Shown here piece by piece: positions 47,433 through 55,911 of a stretch of 64,000 bases of DNA. This DNA comes from Streptomyces sp. NBC_01235 (lineage in GTDB: Bacteria > Actinomycetota > Actinomycetes > Streptomycetales > Streptomycetaceae), in NCBI RefSeq assembly GCF_035989285.1, contig NZ_CP108513.1:4898001-4962000 (forward strand). The letters are read 5' to 3'. The stretch's first letter is position 1. Every line of letters starts with the position of its first letter. A program made the translations under genes and the position numbers. Under the pieces are notes generated by a model. The model saw only the letters and a list, made by a program, of their open reading frames with translations, had not been told where the DNA came from and searched no databases.

Positions 47433-49387
47433 CTGCTGGCCTCCGCTCTTCCGGGCTGGCCATGCAGCACGGCCCGGCCGGCCGGCTGCTCGGGGCCGGG
47501 CGCGGCGGCGAGGAGCGCCAGCGCGGCGCGTACCTCATCGGGATCGGTGAGGTGACCGATACCGGTGACCTCACCGGCGTCGAGTGCGGGCACCGGCACC
47601 TGTCTGACCAGCGGATGCCTCGGCCGGTGGTCCGGTTCCCCATCGCCCAGCAAATCCTCGATCAGCTTTTCGCCGGGCCGCAGCCCGGTGAAGACGATCT
47701 CGACGGGCCGCGATGCCGCGTCGGCCATACGGCGGGCGAGGTCGACGATGCGGACCTGGTCTCCCATGTCGAGGACGAGGACCTCACCGCTCTCCCCGAC
47801 TGCCACGGCCTGCAGCACCAGTTGGACGGCTTCAGTGGCTGTCATGAAGTAACGGGCGACCTGCGGGTGAGTCACGGTGACCGGGCCGCCCGCAGCGATC
47901 TGCGCGGACAGCGAGCCGAGCAGCGAACCCCGGCTGCCCAGGACGTTGCCGAACCTGACAGACACCCAGGTCCCGGGGAACTCATCGGCCATGTGCGCGG
48001 TGAGCCGCTCGGTGATCCGCTTGGAGGTGCCGAGGACACTCACCGGGTCGGCCGCCTTGTCGGTGGAGACGTTCACGAACGACCGCACACCGCAGGCCGC
48101 AGCCGCTTGCAGCACGTTCAGCGTGCCGGTCACGTTCGTCTTCAGCGCCTCGCCCGGATACCGCTCGAGCAGCGGAAGATGTTTCACGGCCGCCGTGTGG
48201 AACACGATCTCGGGGCGGGCGTGGGCGAAGACCTCGGTGATGCGGGAGGCATCCGTGATGTCGGCGAGCACGACCTCTTCGGAATCGAGCAGTGCGCGGC
48301 CGTGCAGCGCGAGCTGGATCGCGTGCAGAGCTGATTCGTCCCGGTCGAGCATCACCAGCGACTCGGGACCCAACCGGTGCAACTGGCGGCACAGCTCAGA
48401 ACCGATCGAGCCGCCGGCGCCGGTGACAAGGATGCGGCGTCCGGCGAAATGACCGGCAGCCGACTTCAGGTCCAGTCGGATCGGCTCGCGACCCAGCAGC
48501 TGAGTGATCCGTGGGTCGCGGACGTCGTCGATCCGCGCCGGTCCCGCGACCAGTTCCTCGACGCGCGGAATCACCTTGGTGATCAGGCCGATCGACTCGG
48601 CCAGTGTGATCAGTTCACGAATGACCTGGCCGTCACGGCACCCGCCGGCAATGGCGATGACCATGACCGTCGCCCCGGTCTCCGCAGCGACCTCGGCGAG
48701 CCGCTCCCGCCCGCCGCGCACTCGGATACCGCAGATCCGCAGTCGCCGCTTGCCGGGGTCGTCATCCAGCAGGGCAACCGGTTGGTACTGGGCGCCCGGC
48801 TGACCGACCAGCCGCTGCACCAGTTGCGTTCCGGCGCTGCCCGCGCCGAACACGATCACCTTGATGGCGGTCGGGGCGGGCCGTCTCGGCCTGCGCTGGA
48901 TGGCCGCGACTGCGGCCCGCACGGTGATCGTGGCAAGCACGCCGACCAGGGCGGCGAGGCCGGCCGTGGCCGGTCTGCCGCCCACCAGGGGGAGCTCTGC
49001 CAGGCAGATGCCCTCCAGAAGCAGCGCGGTCAGCCCGGCGGAGACCAGCACCGCGCTCAACTCCGCGCCGTTCTCCGCCTGATGGCGCCCGGAGTAGAGC
49101 CCACACACAGTCCCGGCCAGTACCACCGCTGTCCCTGTGACAGCACAGACGATGACCAGATCGCCGGGTCCGACGAGCGGGTCGGAGTCGCTGCGACTGG
49201 TCAGGCCGGCAATCAACAGGCCGCACGTCCAGGCGATCGCGTCTAAGGCGGCTCGCACCGCCGGCCGGCGATACCGGGCGGCAACGTTGGACCGACCACT
49301 CGGCCGGGCTTGGCTTTCCTGTGCGTTTTGGAAAACGGCCGGATGAACCACTGTCAGCTTGTCGTTACTGGCGCATTCCCCACGCAA
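47429..49387 (-). CDS. Membrane NDP-sugar 4,6-dehydratase (PglF/CapD/FlaA1-like)
   Basis: A 652-aa protein. Four N-terminal membrane helices (about 40-165) precede a CoA_binding-like Rossmann domain (IKVIVFGAGSAGTQLVQRLVG). The extended SDR catalytic domain follows: HFAGRRILVTGAGGSIGSELCRQL (NAD+), VFHTAAVKHLPLLERYPGEALKTNVTGTLNVLQAA, FVNVSTDKAADPVSVLGTSKRITE, RFGNVLGSRGSLLGSLSAQIAAGGPVTVTHPQVARYFMT. PglF-type enzymes turn UDP-GlcNAc into UDP-4-keto-6-deoxy-GlcNAc. The start is uncertain: a TTG at 49387 opens the frame, and shorter GTG starts exist. It heads the three-gene overlapping operon. A palindromic site lies 87 bp upstream. Confidence 0.9.
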   Translation of the reverse strand: MRGECASNDKLTVVHPAVFQNAQESQARPSGRSNVAARYRRPAVRAALDAIAWTCGLLIAGLTSRSDSDPLVGPGDLVIVCAVTGTAVVLAGTVCGLYSGRHQAENGAELSAVLVSAGLTALLLEGICLAELPLVGGRPATAGLAALVGVLATITVRAAVAAIQRRPRRPAPTAIKVIVFGAGSAGTQLVQRLVGQPGAQYQPVALLDDDPGKRRLRICGIRVRGGRERLAEVAAETGATVMVIAIAGGCRDGQVIRELITLAESIGLITKVIPRVEELVAGPARIDDVRDPRITQLLGREPIRLDLKSAAGHFAGRRILVTGAGGSIGSELCRQLHRLGPESLVMLDRDESALHAIQLALHGRALLDSEEVVLADITDASRITEVFAHARPEIVFHTAAVKHLPLLERYPGEALKTNVTGTLNVLQAAAACGVRSFVNVSTDKAADPVSVLGTSKRITERLTAHMADEFPGTWVSVRFGNVLGSRGSLLGSLSAQIAAGGPVTVTHPQVARYFMTATEAVQLVLQAVAVGESGEVLVLDMGDQVRIVDLARRMADAASRPVEIVFTGLRPGEKLIEDLLGDGEPDHRPRHPLVRQVPVPALDAGEVTGIGHLTDPDEVRAALALLAAAPGPEQPAGRAVLHGQPGRAEASR

Positions 49388-49473
49388 GGTGAACCCCGAT
49401 CAGCAGGATGTCAGTTGCCAGAGGTCTATTTGGGCACTTTGCTGAGGGCATGTCCACAGACGCTGCCGCGTCC

Positions 49474-49493
49474 TTTTGGGTGGTCATCCAAAA
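49474..49493. promoter_or_regulatory. Near-perfect palindrome upstream of the dehydratase operon
   Basis: TTTTGGGTG-GT-CATCCAAAA. The two 9-nt arms match in 8 positions. It is A/T-rich for the region and sits in the 256-bp gap between the DUF4012 gene and the dehydratase start, a suitable place for an operator. Confidence 0.5.
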
Positions 49494-49643
49494 TCATTCG
49501 TCCTCGCGGACCTGCTTCTCGGTGGGTACGATTCCGCGACCACGGCTGAACGAATACCGCAGCGCCTTTCCTGGGTGCGCGGGGGCCCTTCATGCCCGCT
49601 CAACATCCACAGTGCGGATGAAAACCCGACTCGGACGGTCCGG

Positions 49644-51518
49644 CTACTTCGCGCACGGTTGGACAAGCACCTTGGTGGTCTGCGGCCGTGCCAACGGCTG
49701 CACGGGGACCACGGGGGAGCGCTCCGAAGCCGGTTCCAGCAGACGAACATCCACCTCTCGCGTCTGACCGGGCAGGAGTTCCACCTGTGCGTCCAGTACC
49801 AGGTGACCGCGCTCCTGGGTCGACGACAGCAGAAGCTGCTGCCCGTCCAGGGTCCCACCGGTGAATCGCGCACCGGAACTGGCGTACAGCGAGAGCCAGA
49901 TCCGTGTGGACCCCGGCGGGTGTGGGTGCTCGGGATCGTCGGAACGGAGAGCGACGAAGGCAGGCAGACCCGCTGCGGGAGCGGCATTGGTCAGCCTGAT
50001 CCGTACCGTGCTGGCACGGGTACCGCCTTCGCAAGGACCGAGTTCGTAGGTCAGCGAACGGCGCAGATAGTAGTCCATCTTGTTGCCCGCGGAATTGTTG
50101 ACCACGAGATGTGCGAAGGGTCCCTTTGTCTCGGGGACTTCGCCTGACAGCCCCGCTTCTTCCAGCGCCGACTCGGTGGAGGCGTCTCTGCTCCACACAC
50201 GCAGTCGGCCGTCATCGGCGTTCTGCCGCAGCGCCTGGAGGAGGGCCAGCGAATCGGGGTGGCGATTCAGCAGGGCGGCAGCGACGGACTGTGCGACCTG
50301 CACCAGGAAACGTTTGCGTTCGGCGTTGTTGTACGACGCGTAGAGGGTGCTCTCGGTGAGTTCTACGGTGTTCGCCGCCGTCAGCCGTTTCCCGTCCGGA
50401 AGTTGGACCGGCCCCGTGGCTTTGAGGACTTGGGCGAGTCCTACGGGATCGGTCGCGATGGCCCCGTCGAGTCGCCGGCCCGTATGCCGCTGCCACAGTC
50501 CCACCCAGATCTGCGCCGCAAAGGGAAAATGAGCGGACAGATTGGAATTGGCCAGCCCCTGCGTGCTCTCAGCAGGTCCGTACCGACGGTCGAAAGCCGG
50601 TCCGAAGTTCGCCACGGGGGCGGCGGTGTACGGCAGCGCGTCATCCGACGCGAAGTCGTGCAAAGTGATGCGGCCACGGTCGGCAGTCAGGATGCCGAAG
50701 GTGCCGACGAGCCCACCGGTGCCCCGGGCCTCGGCATTGTTCTGGAAGGCGAAAAAGTAGGAGCGTGGCCCCGAGGCACCCAGAACAGGCATCAGCAGCC
50801 GCGTCGTCGCCTCCGCCTTGGAGACCGAGCCGGAAAGGCTCGCCACTCGGTCGGACAGCCGCTGCCGTGCCGTATCAAGGCGTTGGACCGCCGTCGAGCC
50901 GGGCAGGCCACTCAATCTCGTCTGGATTCGGGTCAGTTGCCGGTGCACATTCCCCAGCAGGTCCGTCGTCTCCGAAAGCCGACGGAGGTCCACACGATCA
51001 TTGTGCACAATCTGGCCGGACGCGAACATCTGCTGCAGTCGCACCGCCTCCGGCAGCACTCCGGTGGCCATCTCATCGGCGGCGACACTCAGCCCCCGGG
51101 CAGAACGGAGCGGTGGGCCCATCAGTGGGAGCTCCTCGGCCAGGCCCCACACCGGCGTGGTTGCCGCCCTCCGGGCGGCCGCTGTGTGTTTCTGGATGAA
51201 GCCCAGCACCTCGGCCGAGGGCCGGCGATGCCGGACCATCTCCGTACGCATTCGTTCGGTCGCCACCTGGGCCGCGGCAAGATCGCTCTGGACCGCGCGG
51301 ACCTCCCACAGCAGGCAACCGGCCGACGCGGCGGACAACAGACCGACAGCTGCGGCAACCCAGAGGATCACTCGTCGGTGGCTGCGCAGGGCCGTCACAG
51401 CCACGAATACCCGCGCACACTTCTTGCGTCGCTGAAAGGCCCACCTGCGCGGTTTGTCTGCAGGGTCCCTTTCCACAGCGCCCTTCGGGCCGTACGCCGG
51501 GTCCTTCCCTGCCGTCAT
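49644..51518 (-). CDS. DUF4012 domain-containing membrane protein
   Basis: A 624-aa protein. A basic cytoplasmic N-terminus and one membrane helix (VILWVAAAVGLLSAASAGCLLWEV, about 50-73) precede a long extracytoplasmic part. It has a helical stalk (residues 75-240) and the DUF4012 domain (YFFAFQNNAEARGTGGLVGTFGILTADRGRITLHDFASDD; RRLDGAIATDPVGLAQVLKATGPVQLPDGKRLTAANTVE; YASYNNAERKRFLVQVAQSVAAAL; KMDYYLRRSLTYELG). The family is common in actinobacterial glycan loci; the fold resembles LytR-CpsA-Psr-associated proteins, but no activity is proven. It lies on the same strand directly upstream of the dehydratase operon, so a role in glycan attachment or export is possible. ATG at 51518. Confidence 0.88.
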   Translation of the reverse strand: MTAGKDPAYGPKGAVERDPADKPRRWAFQRRKKCARVFVAVTALRSHRRVILWVAAAVGLLSAASAGCLLWEVRAVQSDLAAAQVATERMRTEMVRHRRPSAEVLGFIQKHTAAARRAATTPVWGLAEELPLMGPPLRSARGLSVAADEMATGVLPEAVRLQQMFASGQIVHNDRVDLRRLSETTDLLGNVHRQLTRIQTRLSGLPGSTAVQRLDTARQRLSDRVASLSGSVSKAEATTRLLMPVLGASGPRSYFFAFQNNAEARGTGGLVGTFGILTADRGRITLHDFASDDALPYTAAPVANFGPAFDRRYGPAESTQGLANSNLSAHFPFAAQIWVGLWQRHTGRRLDGAIATDPVGLAQVLKATGPVQLPDGKRLTAANTVELTESTLYASYNNAERKRFLVQVAQSVAAALLNRHPDSLALLQALRQNADDGRLRVWSRDASTESALEEAGLSGEVPETKGPFAHLVVNNSAGNKMDYYLRRSLTYELGPCEGGTRASTVRIRLTNAAPAAGLPAFVALRSDDPEHPHPPGSTRIWLSLYASSGARFTGGTLDGQQLLLSSTQERGHLVLDAQVELLPGQTREVDVRLLEPASERSPVVPVQPLARPQTTKVLVQPCAK

Positions 51519-51806
51519 TGCCTACCCATGAATCGAAGGAGTTCGTTTCCACCAGAACCGAGCATGCGGGTTACATCAGTAATGACAGTCACTAGGACTC
51601 GTTGCAAACTTCACCGCGTCAGGGGGCCGGAAACTGGGTCCAAACAGCCTAATAATCGGGTCGCCCGGGGGAATTTCACCCCGGGCTCGCACGGAACCGT
51701 ATGTGCCGGTCTCCCGTCATACGGCTCCTGTCGTCCTGGTCCTCGACCCAGCCGGGGCCGCCCAGGTCCAGCGAGCGAAATACTTCGGGCGCGACATGCG
51801 GCGGCC
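51519..51806. other. Gene-free stretch between divergent genes
   Basis: 288 bp, relatively A/T-rich at 51530-51660, which probably includes the DUF4012 promoter. No gene or clear terminator was recognised. Confidence 0.4.
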
Positions 51807-52007
51807 TTGAGCCGGCGCCGCAGGGAGCCCGTCACCTCGCTGCTGGCGATCGGCCGCGCCTTCCTGGGCGAGTGGGCGGTGCTCGCCGCCGGCCTTGCGG
51901 CGGCGCCGGCCGTGGCGACCGGGACGGCGCTGACGGCGCGCACCGTCGCGCGGGGGTCCCAGGACGAGCGGGAGGAGCGGGAGCACGATTCGAGCGCTGC
52001 GGTGTGA
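51807..52007 (+). CDS. Small hypothetical membrane-associated protein
   Basis: A 66-aa frame from a TTG at 51807: SRRRREPVTSLLAIGRAFLGEWAVLAAGLAAAPAVATGTALT, then a charged tail ending EREEHDSSAAV-like. The first 10 residues are basic and a hydrophobic segment (about 22-42) could be a membrane helix. No ribosome site is convincing and no family is known, but the amphipathic character and third-position GC look coding. It ends 50 bp before the P1 peptidase gene. Low confidence. Confidence 0.4.
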   Translation: MSRRRREPVTSLLAIGRAFLGEWAVLAAGLAAAPAVATGTALTARTVARGSQDEREEREHDSSAAV

Positions 52008-52057
52008 CCCGGCGTGACACCACCGCACCCGGCGCACGCTGGGCGAGACTGGCTCCC

Positions 52058-53086
52058 ATGACAGTTGACGCTCTGACGGACGTCGCCGGTCTGCGGGTGG
52101 GACACGCCACGCGCACCGGCGACGGTTGGCTCACCGGCACCACGGTCGTCCTCGCGCCGGAGGGCGGCGCCGTGGCCGCAGTGGACGTGCGCGGCGGAGG
52201 TCCCGGCACGAAGGAGACCGACGCCCTGGATCCACGCAACCTGGTGCAGCGGGTCGAGGCGATCGTGCTGACCGGGGGCAGCGCCTACGGGCTCGACGCG
52301 GCGTCCGGGGTGATGGCCTGGCTGGAGGAGCAGGGGCGCGGGGTGCTCGTGGGTCCCGACCCCGCGCACGTCGTGCCGGTGGTGCCTGCCGCCTGCGTCT
52401 TCGACCTGGGCCGGGGCGGTGACTTCCGGGCCCGCCCGGACGCGGCCACCGGCCGGGCGGCGGTCGAGGCGGCAGCGGCGAGCGAGCCCGGTGCGCGGGT
52501 GCGGGAAGGGTGCGTGGGCGCCGGAACGGGCGCGGCGGTCGGCCCGATGAAGGGCGGGGTCGGCACCGCCGCCATCGTCCTCGACTCGGGGATCACGGTG
52601 GCCGCGCTGGTGGTGGCCAACGCAGTGGGGTCGGTGCTGGATCCGGAAACGGGGGTGCTGTACGGGGAGTTGTTCCAGGGGCGGGTGGCGTACCCGGAGG
52701 CGCAGGTGCACGAGGCCGCGCGCCGGCGGCTCGCCGAGAGTGCGGTGAGGAACGCGTCTCCCCTGCTCAACACCACGCTCGCGGTGGTCGCCACCGACGC
52801 CGATCTGTCGAAGGCGCAGGCGCACAAGCTCGCGGGCACGGCGCACGACGGGATCGCGCGCGCCGTACGACCGGTCCACATGCTCAACGACGGGGACACG
52901 GTCTTCTCCCTGGCCACGGGCGCCCGCCCACTCGACCCCGACCGCCCACTCGCCCTGAACGACATCCTCGCGGCAGGCGCGGACATGGTGACGCGCGCGA
53001 TCGTACGAGCCGTCCGCGCGGCCGAATCGGTGGACGGACCGGGCGGCCTGTGGCCCTCCTACGAGGAGTTGTACGGGGGCCGGTGA
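52058..53086 (+). CDS. P1 (S58) family peptidase, DmpA/BapA-like aminopeptidase
   Basis: A 342-aa protein of the DmpA/ornithine acetyltransferase fold. It shows ALTDVAGLRVGHATRTGDGWLTGTTVVLAPEGGAVAAVDVRGGGPGTKETDALDPRNLVQRVEAIVLTGGSAYGLDAASGVMAWLEEQGRG and GCVGAGTGAAVGPMKGGVGTA. Relatives cut themselves before a Ser or Thr that becomes the nucleophile; the NTTL in LLNTTLAVVATDADLSKAQ is the likely site. Substrates are N-terminal D- or beta-amino residues. The ATG at 52058 matches the start of the conserved DVAGLRVGH block. Cytoplasmic. Confidence 0.92.
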   Translation: MTVDALTDVAGLRVGHATRTGDGWLTGTTVVLAPEGGAVAAVDVRGGGPGTKETDALDPRNLVQRVEAIVLTGGSAYGLDAASGVMAWLEEQGRGVLVGPDPAHVVPVVPAACVFDLGRGGDFRARPDAATGRAAVEAAAASEPGARVREGCVGAGTGAAVGPMKGGVGTAAIVLDSGITVAALVVANAVGSVLDPETGVLYGELFQGRVAYPEAQVHEAARRRLAESAVRNASPLLNTTLAVVATDADLSKAQAHKLAGTAHDGIARAVRPVHMLNDGDTVFSLATGARPLDPDRPLALNDILAAGADMVTRAIVRAVRAAESVDGPGGLWPSYEELYGGR

Positions 53087-53344
53087 CGCACCCTCGGGCA
53101 GGTCGAGGCGCGAGCCGTCACGGCACGAGGCGGGAACCCCACGGCCCGGGAACGCCTTGCCTGGGGACGACAACGGCCCGGCCCCGCACAACCCGGCAAC
53201 GACTCGACTCAGGAAGGTGGATTGTCCCGGTTCTGTCACGTGATGGCGCCAACGGCCGGTGGAGGGAACCTCATCGGGCGCCGGATCCCTCCTTCTTCAC
53301 GTACCGGATCGGATCACTCACATCACACGAAGCTGGAGCAGCCC
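53087..53344. other. Gene-free stretch upstream of the L,D-transpeptidase gene
   Basis: 258 bp containing the presumed promoter of the L,D-transpeptidase gene. No recognised coding sequence. Confidence 0.4.
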
Positions 53345-54565
53345 GTGACAACGGCGGACATAGCAGCGCGGCGCGCACTGGGGGCCTGTGCCGTCCTGGT
53401 GGTCGGTGCCCTGACACTGACCGCCTGCGGGGGCAGCGCCAACGCCGAGGGCGACGACGCCAAGGGCGGCAAGAGCGCCGCCAAGGCGTCCACCGCGAAG
53501 ATCGTCATCTCGGCGAAGGACGGCTCGACGGGCGCGTCGATCAACGCGACCGGCGTGAAGGTGAGCGACGGCCGGCTCACCGAGGTGAAGATGACGGTGG
53601 CCGGGTCGGGACAGGCCGTCGAGGGCTCCCTGTCGGCCGACGGCAGCACCTGGAAGCCGAAGGAGCAGCTGGAGCGCGGGACGAAGTACCGGATATCGGC
53701 GACCGCGAAGGACGCGAACGGCAAGACCGCCGCCGCCAACTCCATTTTCACCACGGTCACTTCGGCCAACAGCTTCATAGGGACCTACACCCCGGACAAC
53801 GGCACGACGGTCGGCGTCGGGATGCCGGTGTCGTTCACCTTCGACAAGGCCATCGGCGACAAGAAGGCCGTGCAGTCGCACATCACCGTCACCTCCAGCA
53901 GCGGGCAGCAGGTGGCCGGGCACTGGTTCGGGGCGCAGCGGCTCGACTTCCGGCCCGAGGAGTACTGGAAGGCCGGCTCCAAGGTCACGATGAAGATCGA
54001 CCTGGACGGCGTCGAGGGCGCGAACGGCGTCTACGGGGTGCAGAAGAAGACGGTCACCTTCACCATCGGGCGATCCCAGGTGTCCACCGTCGACGTGAAC
54101 ACACAGACCATGACGGTGGTGCGGGACGGGCAGACGCCGAAGACGATTCCGATCTCGTCGGGCAGCCCGGAGCACACCACGTACAACGGCCAGATGGTGA
54201 TCTCCGAGAAGTTCACGCAGACCCGCATGAACAGCCGGACGGTCGACCTGGGCGGCGAGTACGACATCCCGGACGTGCCGCACGCGATGCGCCTGACGAC
54301 GTCCGGCACCTTCATCCACGGCAACTACTGGTACGCAAGGGGTAATCCACCCTTCGGCCGCACCGGCACCAGCCACGGATGCGTCGGGCTCGCGGACGTG
54401 CAGGGCGCGCAGGGCGACACCCCCGCCAAGTGGTTCTACGACAACTCGCTGATCGGCGATGTCGTGATCGTCAAGAACTCCCCGGACAAGAACGTGGCCC
54501 CGGACAACGGGCTCAACGGCTGGAACATGGCGTGGGCCGAGTGGACCGCAGGGAGCGCGGGCTGA
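53345..54565 (+). CDS. L,D-transpeptidase lipoprotein with Ig-like domains
   Basis: A 406-aa protein. The lipoprotein signal ALGACAVLVVGALTLTAC has lipobox cysteine Cys28. Two beta-sandwich Big/Ig-like domains follow (VISAKDGSTGASINATGVKVSDGRLTEVKMTV; SFIGTYTPDNGTTVGVGMPVSFTFDKAIGDKKAVQSHITV). The YkuD domain follows with TMTVVRDGQTPKTIPISSGSPEHTTYNGQMVISEKF, the conserved FIHGNYWYARGNPPFGRTGTSHGCVGLADVQ (Ser343-His-Gly-Cys346, nucleophile Cys346) and a C-terminal extension. It forms 3-3 cross-links in peptidoglycan on the cell surface. The GTG at 53345 has GGAG upstream and begins right before the signal peptide. Confidence 0.93.
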   Translation: MTTADIAARRALGACAVLVVGALTLTACGGSANAEGDDAKGGKSAAKASTAKIVISAKDGSTGASINATGVKVSDGRLTEVKMTVAGSGQAVEGSLSADGSTWKPKEQLERGTKYRISATAKDANGKTAAANSIFTTVTSANSFIGTYTPDNGTTVGVGMPVSFTFDKAIGDKKAVQSHITVTSSSGQQVAGHWFGAQRLDFRPEEYWKAGSKVTMKIDLDGVEGANGVYGVQKKTVTFTIGRSQVSTVDVNTQTMTVVRDGQTPKTIPISSGSPEHTTYNGQMVISEKFTQTRMNSRTVDLGGEYDIPDVPHAMRLTTSGTFIHGNYWYARGNPPFGRTGTSHGCVGLADVQGAQGDTPAKWFYDNSLIGDVVIVKNSPDKNVAPDNGLNGWNMAWAEWTAGSAG

Positions 54566-54618
54566 GCGCCGGTCAGCGCCGGGAACGCCGTCTGACCGGC
54601 GGTTTCTGACAGGCGGCC

Positions 54619-54647
54619 GGGCCGTGCGGGAACTTTTCGCACGGCCC
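54619..54647. terminator. Terminator after the L,D-transpeptidase gene
   Basis: GGGCCGTGCG and CGCACGGCCC form a perfect 10-bp stem around GGAACTTTT. It lies 54 bp after the stop codon. Confidence 0.75.
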
Positions 54648-54752
54648 CCGCGTTTTCCCGATGCACGTTTTCTCGGTTCCCGGACATGATGTCCGACCGA
54701 GGGGCTACGGTATGCACCCACAAGGTGACATGCAGCAACGCCGGGAGAAACC

Positions 54753-55499
54753 TTGAGCGTTCCGTACGAGACGACAGCGTACGAACCAGCCGAGTCGCCC
54801 GAGTCTCCGGAGGAGCACCTCGCGCGACTGCTCGGTCGCGCCCTGAACTCGTTCGAGCTGCCCGACGAAGCCCTGCGGCGGCTCGACTGCGCCCTGGCCC
54901 ACGACAGCTCCCTGCACTCCGCGCACCACAGCGCGGGCCTGCACCGGGAGACCTACCGGCACACCTGGCTGCTGGCCGACGGCTGCGCGCTCACGCTGTG
55001 GGAGCTCGTGCACAACACCACGCCGGGCAGCGAACCGCAGCACGAGGTGTACGTCGACGAGGAGGAGCTGCGCGCCGCCACGGCCCGGCTGCCGCTGCCG
55101 TCGGACACACCGGACTTCGAACTGCCGGTGCTGGTGCAGTTGTCGCCGGTCCCCGCACCCCGGCACGTGTACGTGCCGGACGACTCGGCGGACCACGCGC
55201 GTCGGCTGCTGCGCCGCGCGGAGAACCCCGACGGGCCCGGCACGGACACGGCCGCGCTGCTGACGTCGGCGTTCGCGCACCAGATCACCCAGGCCTTCGG
55301 GCGCCCCTGCCGCGCGGGCCGTATCGGCCTGGGCTACTCGCTCTACGAGCACGCGTTCCTGCTGCGCGACGGCCGGGAGATCTCCCTGTGGGAGATCGAG
55401 CACACGGCGACGCCGGACGGGCGGCACATGTGTGAGGTGTACCCGTCCGAGACGGCGGCCCGGGACGCGATGGAACGCCGGGCGGCACGGGTCTCCTGA
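54753..55499 (+). CDS. DUF6227 family protein
   Basis: A 248-aa, acidic, Leu-rich protein without signal or membrane segments: ESPEEHLARLLGRALNSFELPDEALRRLDCALAHDSSLHSAHHSAGLHRETYRHTWLLADGCALTLWELVHNT. A second half repeats the theme (AHQITQAFGRPCRAGRIGLGYSLYEHAFLLRDGREISLWEIEHT). I recognise the two-fold TWLLADGCALTLWELVHNT / AFLLRDGREISLWEIEHT pattern as the DUF6227 family of Streptomyces, whose role is unknown. The start is the TTG at 54753 with GGGAGAAA upstream. It is convergent with a small membrane-protein gene. Confidence 0.75.
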   Translation: MSVPYETTAYEPAESPESPEEHLARLLGRALNSFELPDEALRRLDCALAHDSSLHSAHHSAGLHRETYRHTWLLADGCALTLWELVHNTTPGSEPQHEVYVDEEELRAATARLPLPSDTPDFELPVLVQLSPVPAPRHVYVPDDSADHARRLLRRAENPDGPGTDTAALLTSAFAHQITQAFGRPCRAGRIGLGYSLYEHAFLLRDGREISLWEIEHTATPDGRHMCEVYPSETAARDAMERRAARVS

Positions 55500-55519
55500 A
55501 CGGCGGCGGGCCCGCGGGG

Positions 55520-55783
55520 TCAGTGGCCCCCGCCGAGTTGCCGTACGAGGCCCGCGAAGGCGTCCTTCTCCGCGGGGGTCAGTTCGACGTTCTCCAGGTG
55601 GGGGCCGGTCTGCTGTTGGCACGGGAGGGCCGGCAGGGCGGGCGGCGCGGGGAGAACCCGGTGGGTCTCGGCGCGGGAGCGGATGCGGCGCAGAACCCGG
55701 GTCAGGACGAGCAGCCAGGCGACGGACGCCACGGCGAGGACGGTCAGGGCCGTCAGCTGAGTGGGCGTGAGATGCACGGGCAT
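55520..55783 (-). CDS. Small membrane protein of unknown function
   Basis: An 87-aa protein: MPVHLTPTQLTALTVLAVASVAWLLVLTRVLRRIRSRAE with one membrane helix (about 8-30), then a Pro-rich linker and a conserved-looking soluble end ENVELTPAEKDAFAGLVRQLGGGH. The ATG at 55783 is preferred; the longer open frame upstream is a shadow. It faces the DUF6227 gene tail-to-tail, 20 bp apart. No function can be given. Confidence 0.7.
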   Translation of the reverse strand: MPVHLTPTQLTALTVLAVASVAWLLVLTRVLRRIRSRAETHRVLPAPPALPALPCQQQTGPHLENVELTPAEKDAFAGLVRQLGGGH

Positions 55784-55911
55784 ACCACCCAGTACACACC
55801 ACGGTCCGGGACTTTGGTCCCGGACCGTGACGTATCTCGCAGGCCACACAGATCGCGCTAAAGGTCTTTTCGGTGTGGAGAGTTGCGAATCACCGCAGAC
55901 AGCCGCAGCCG

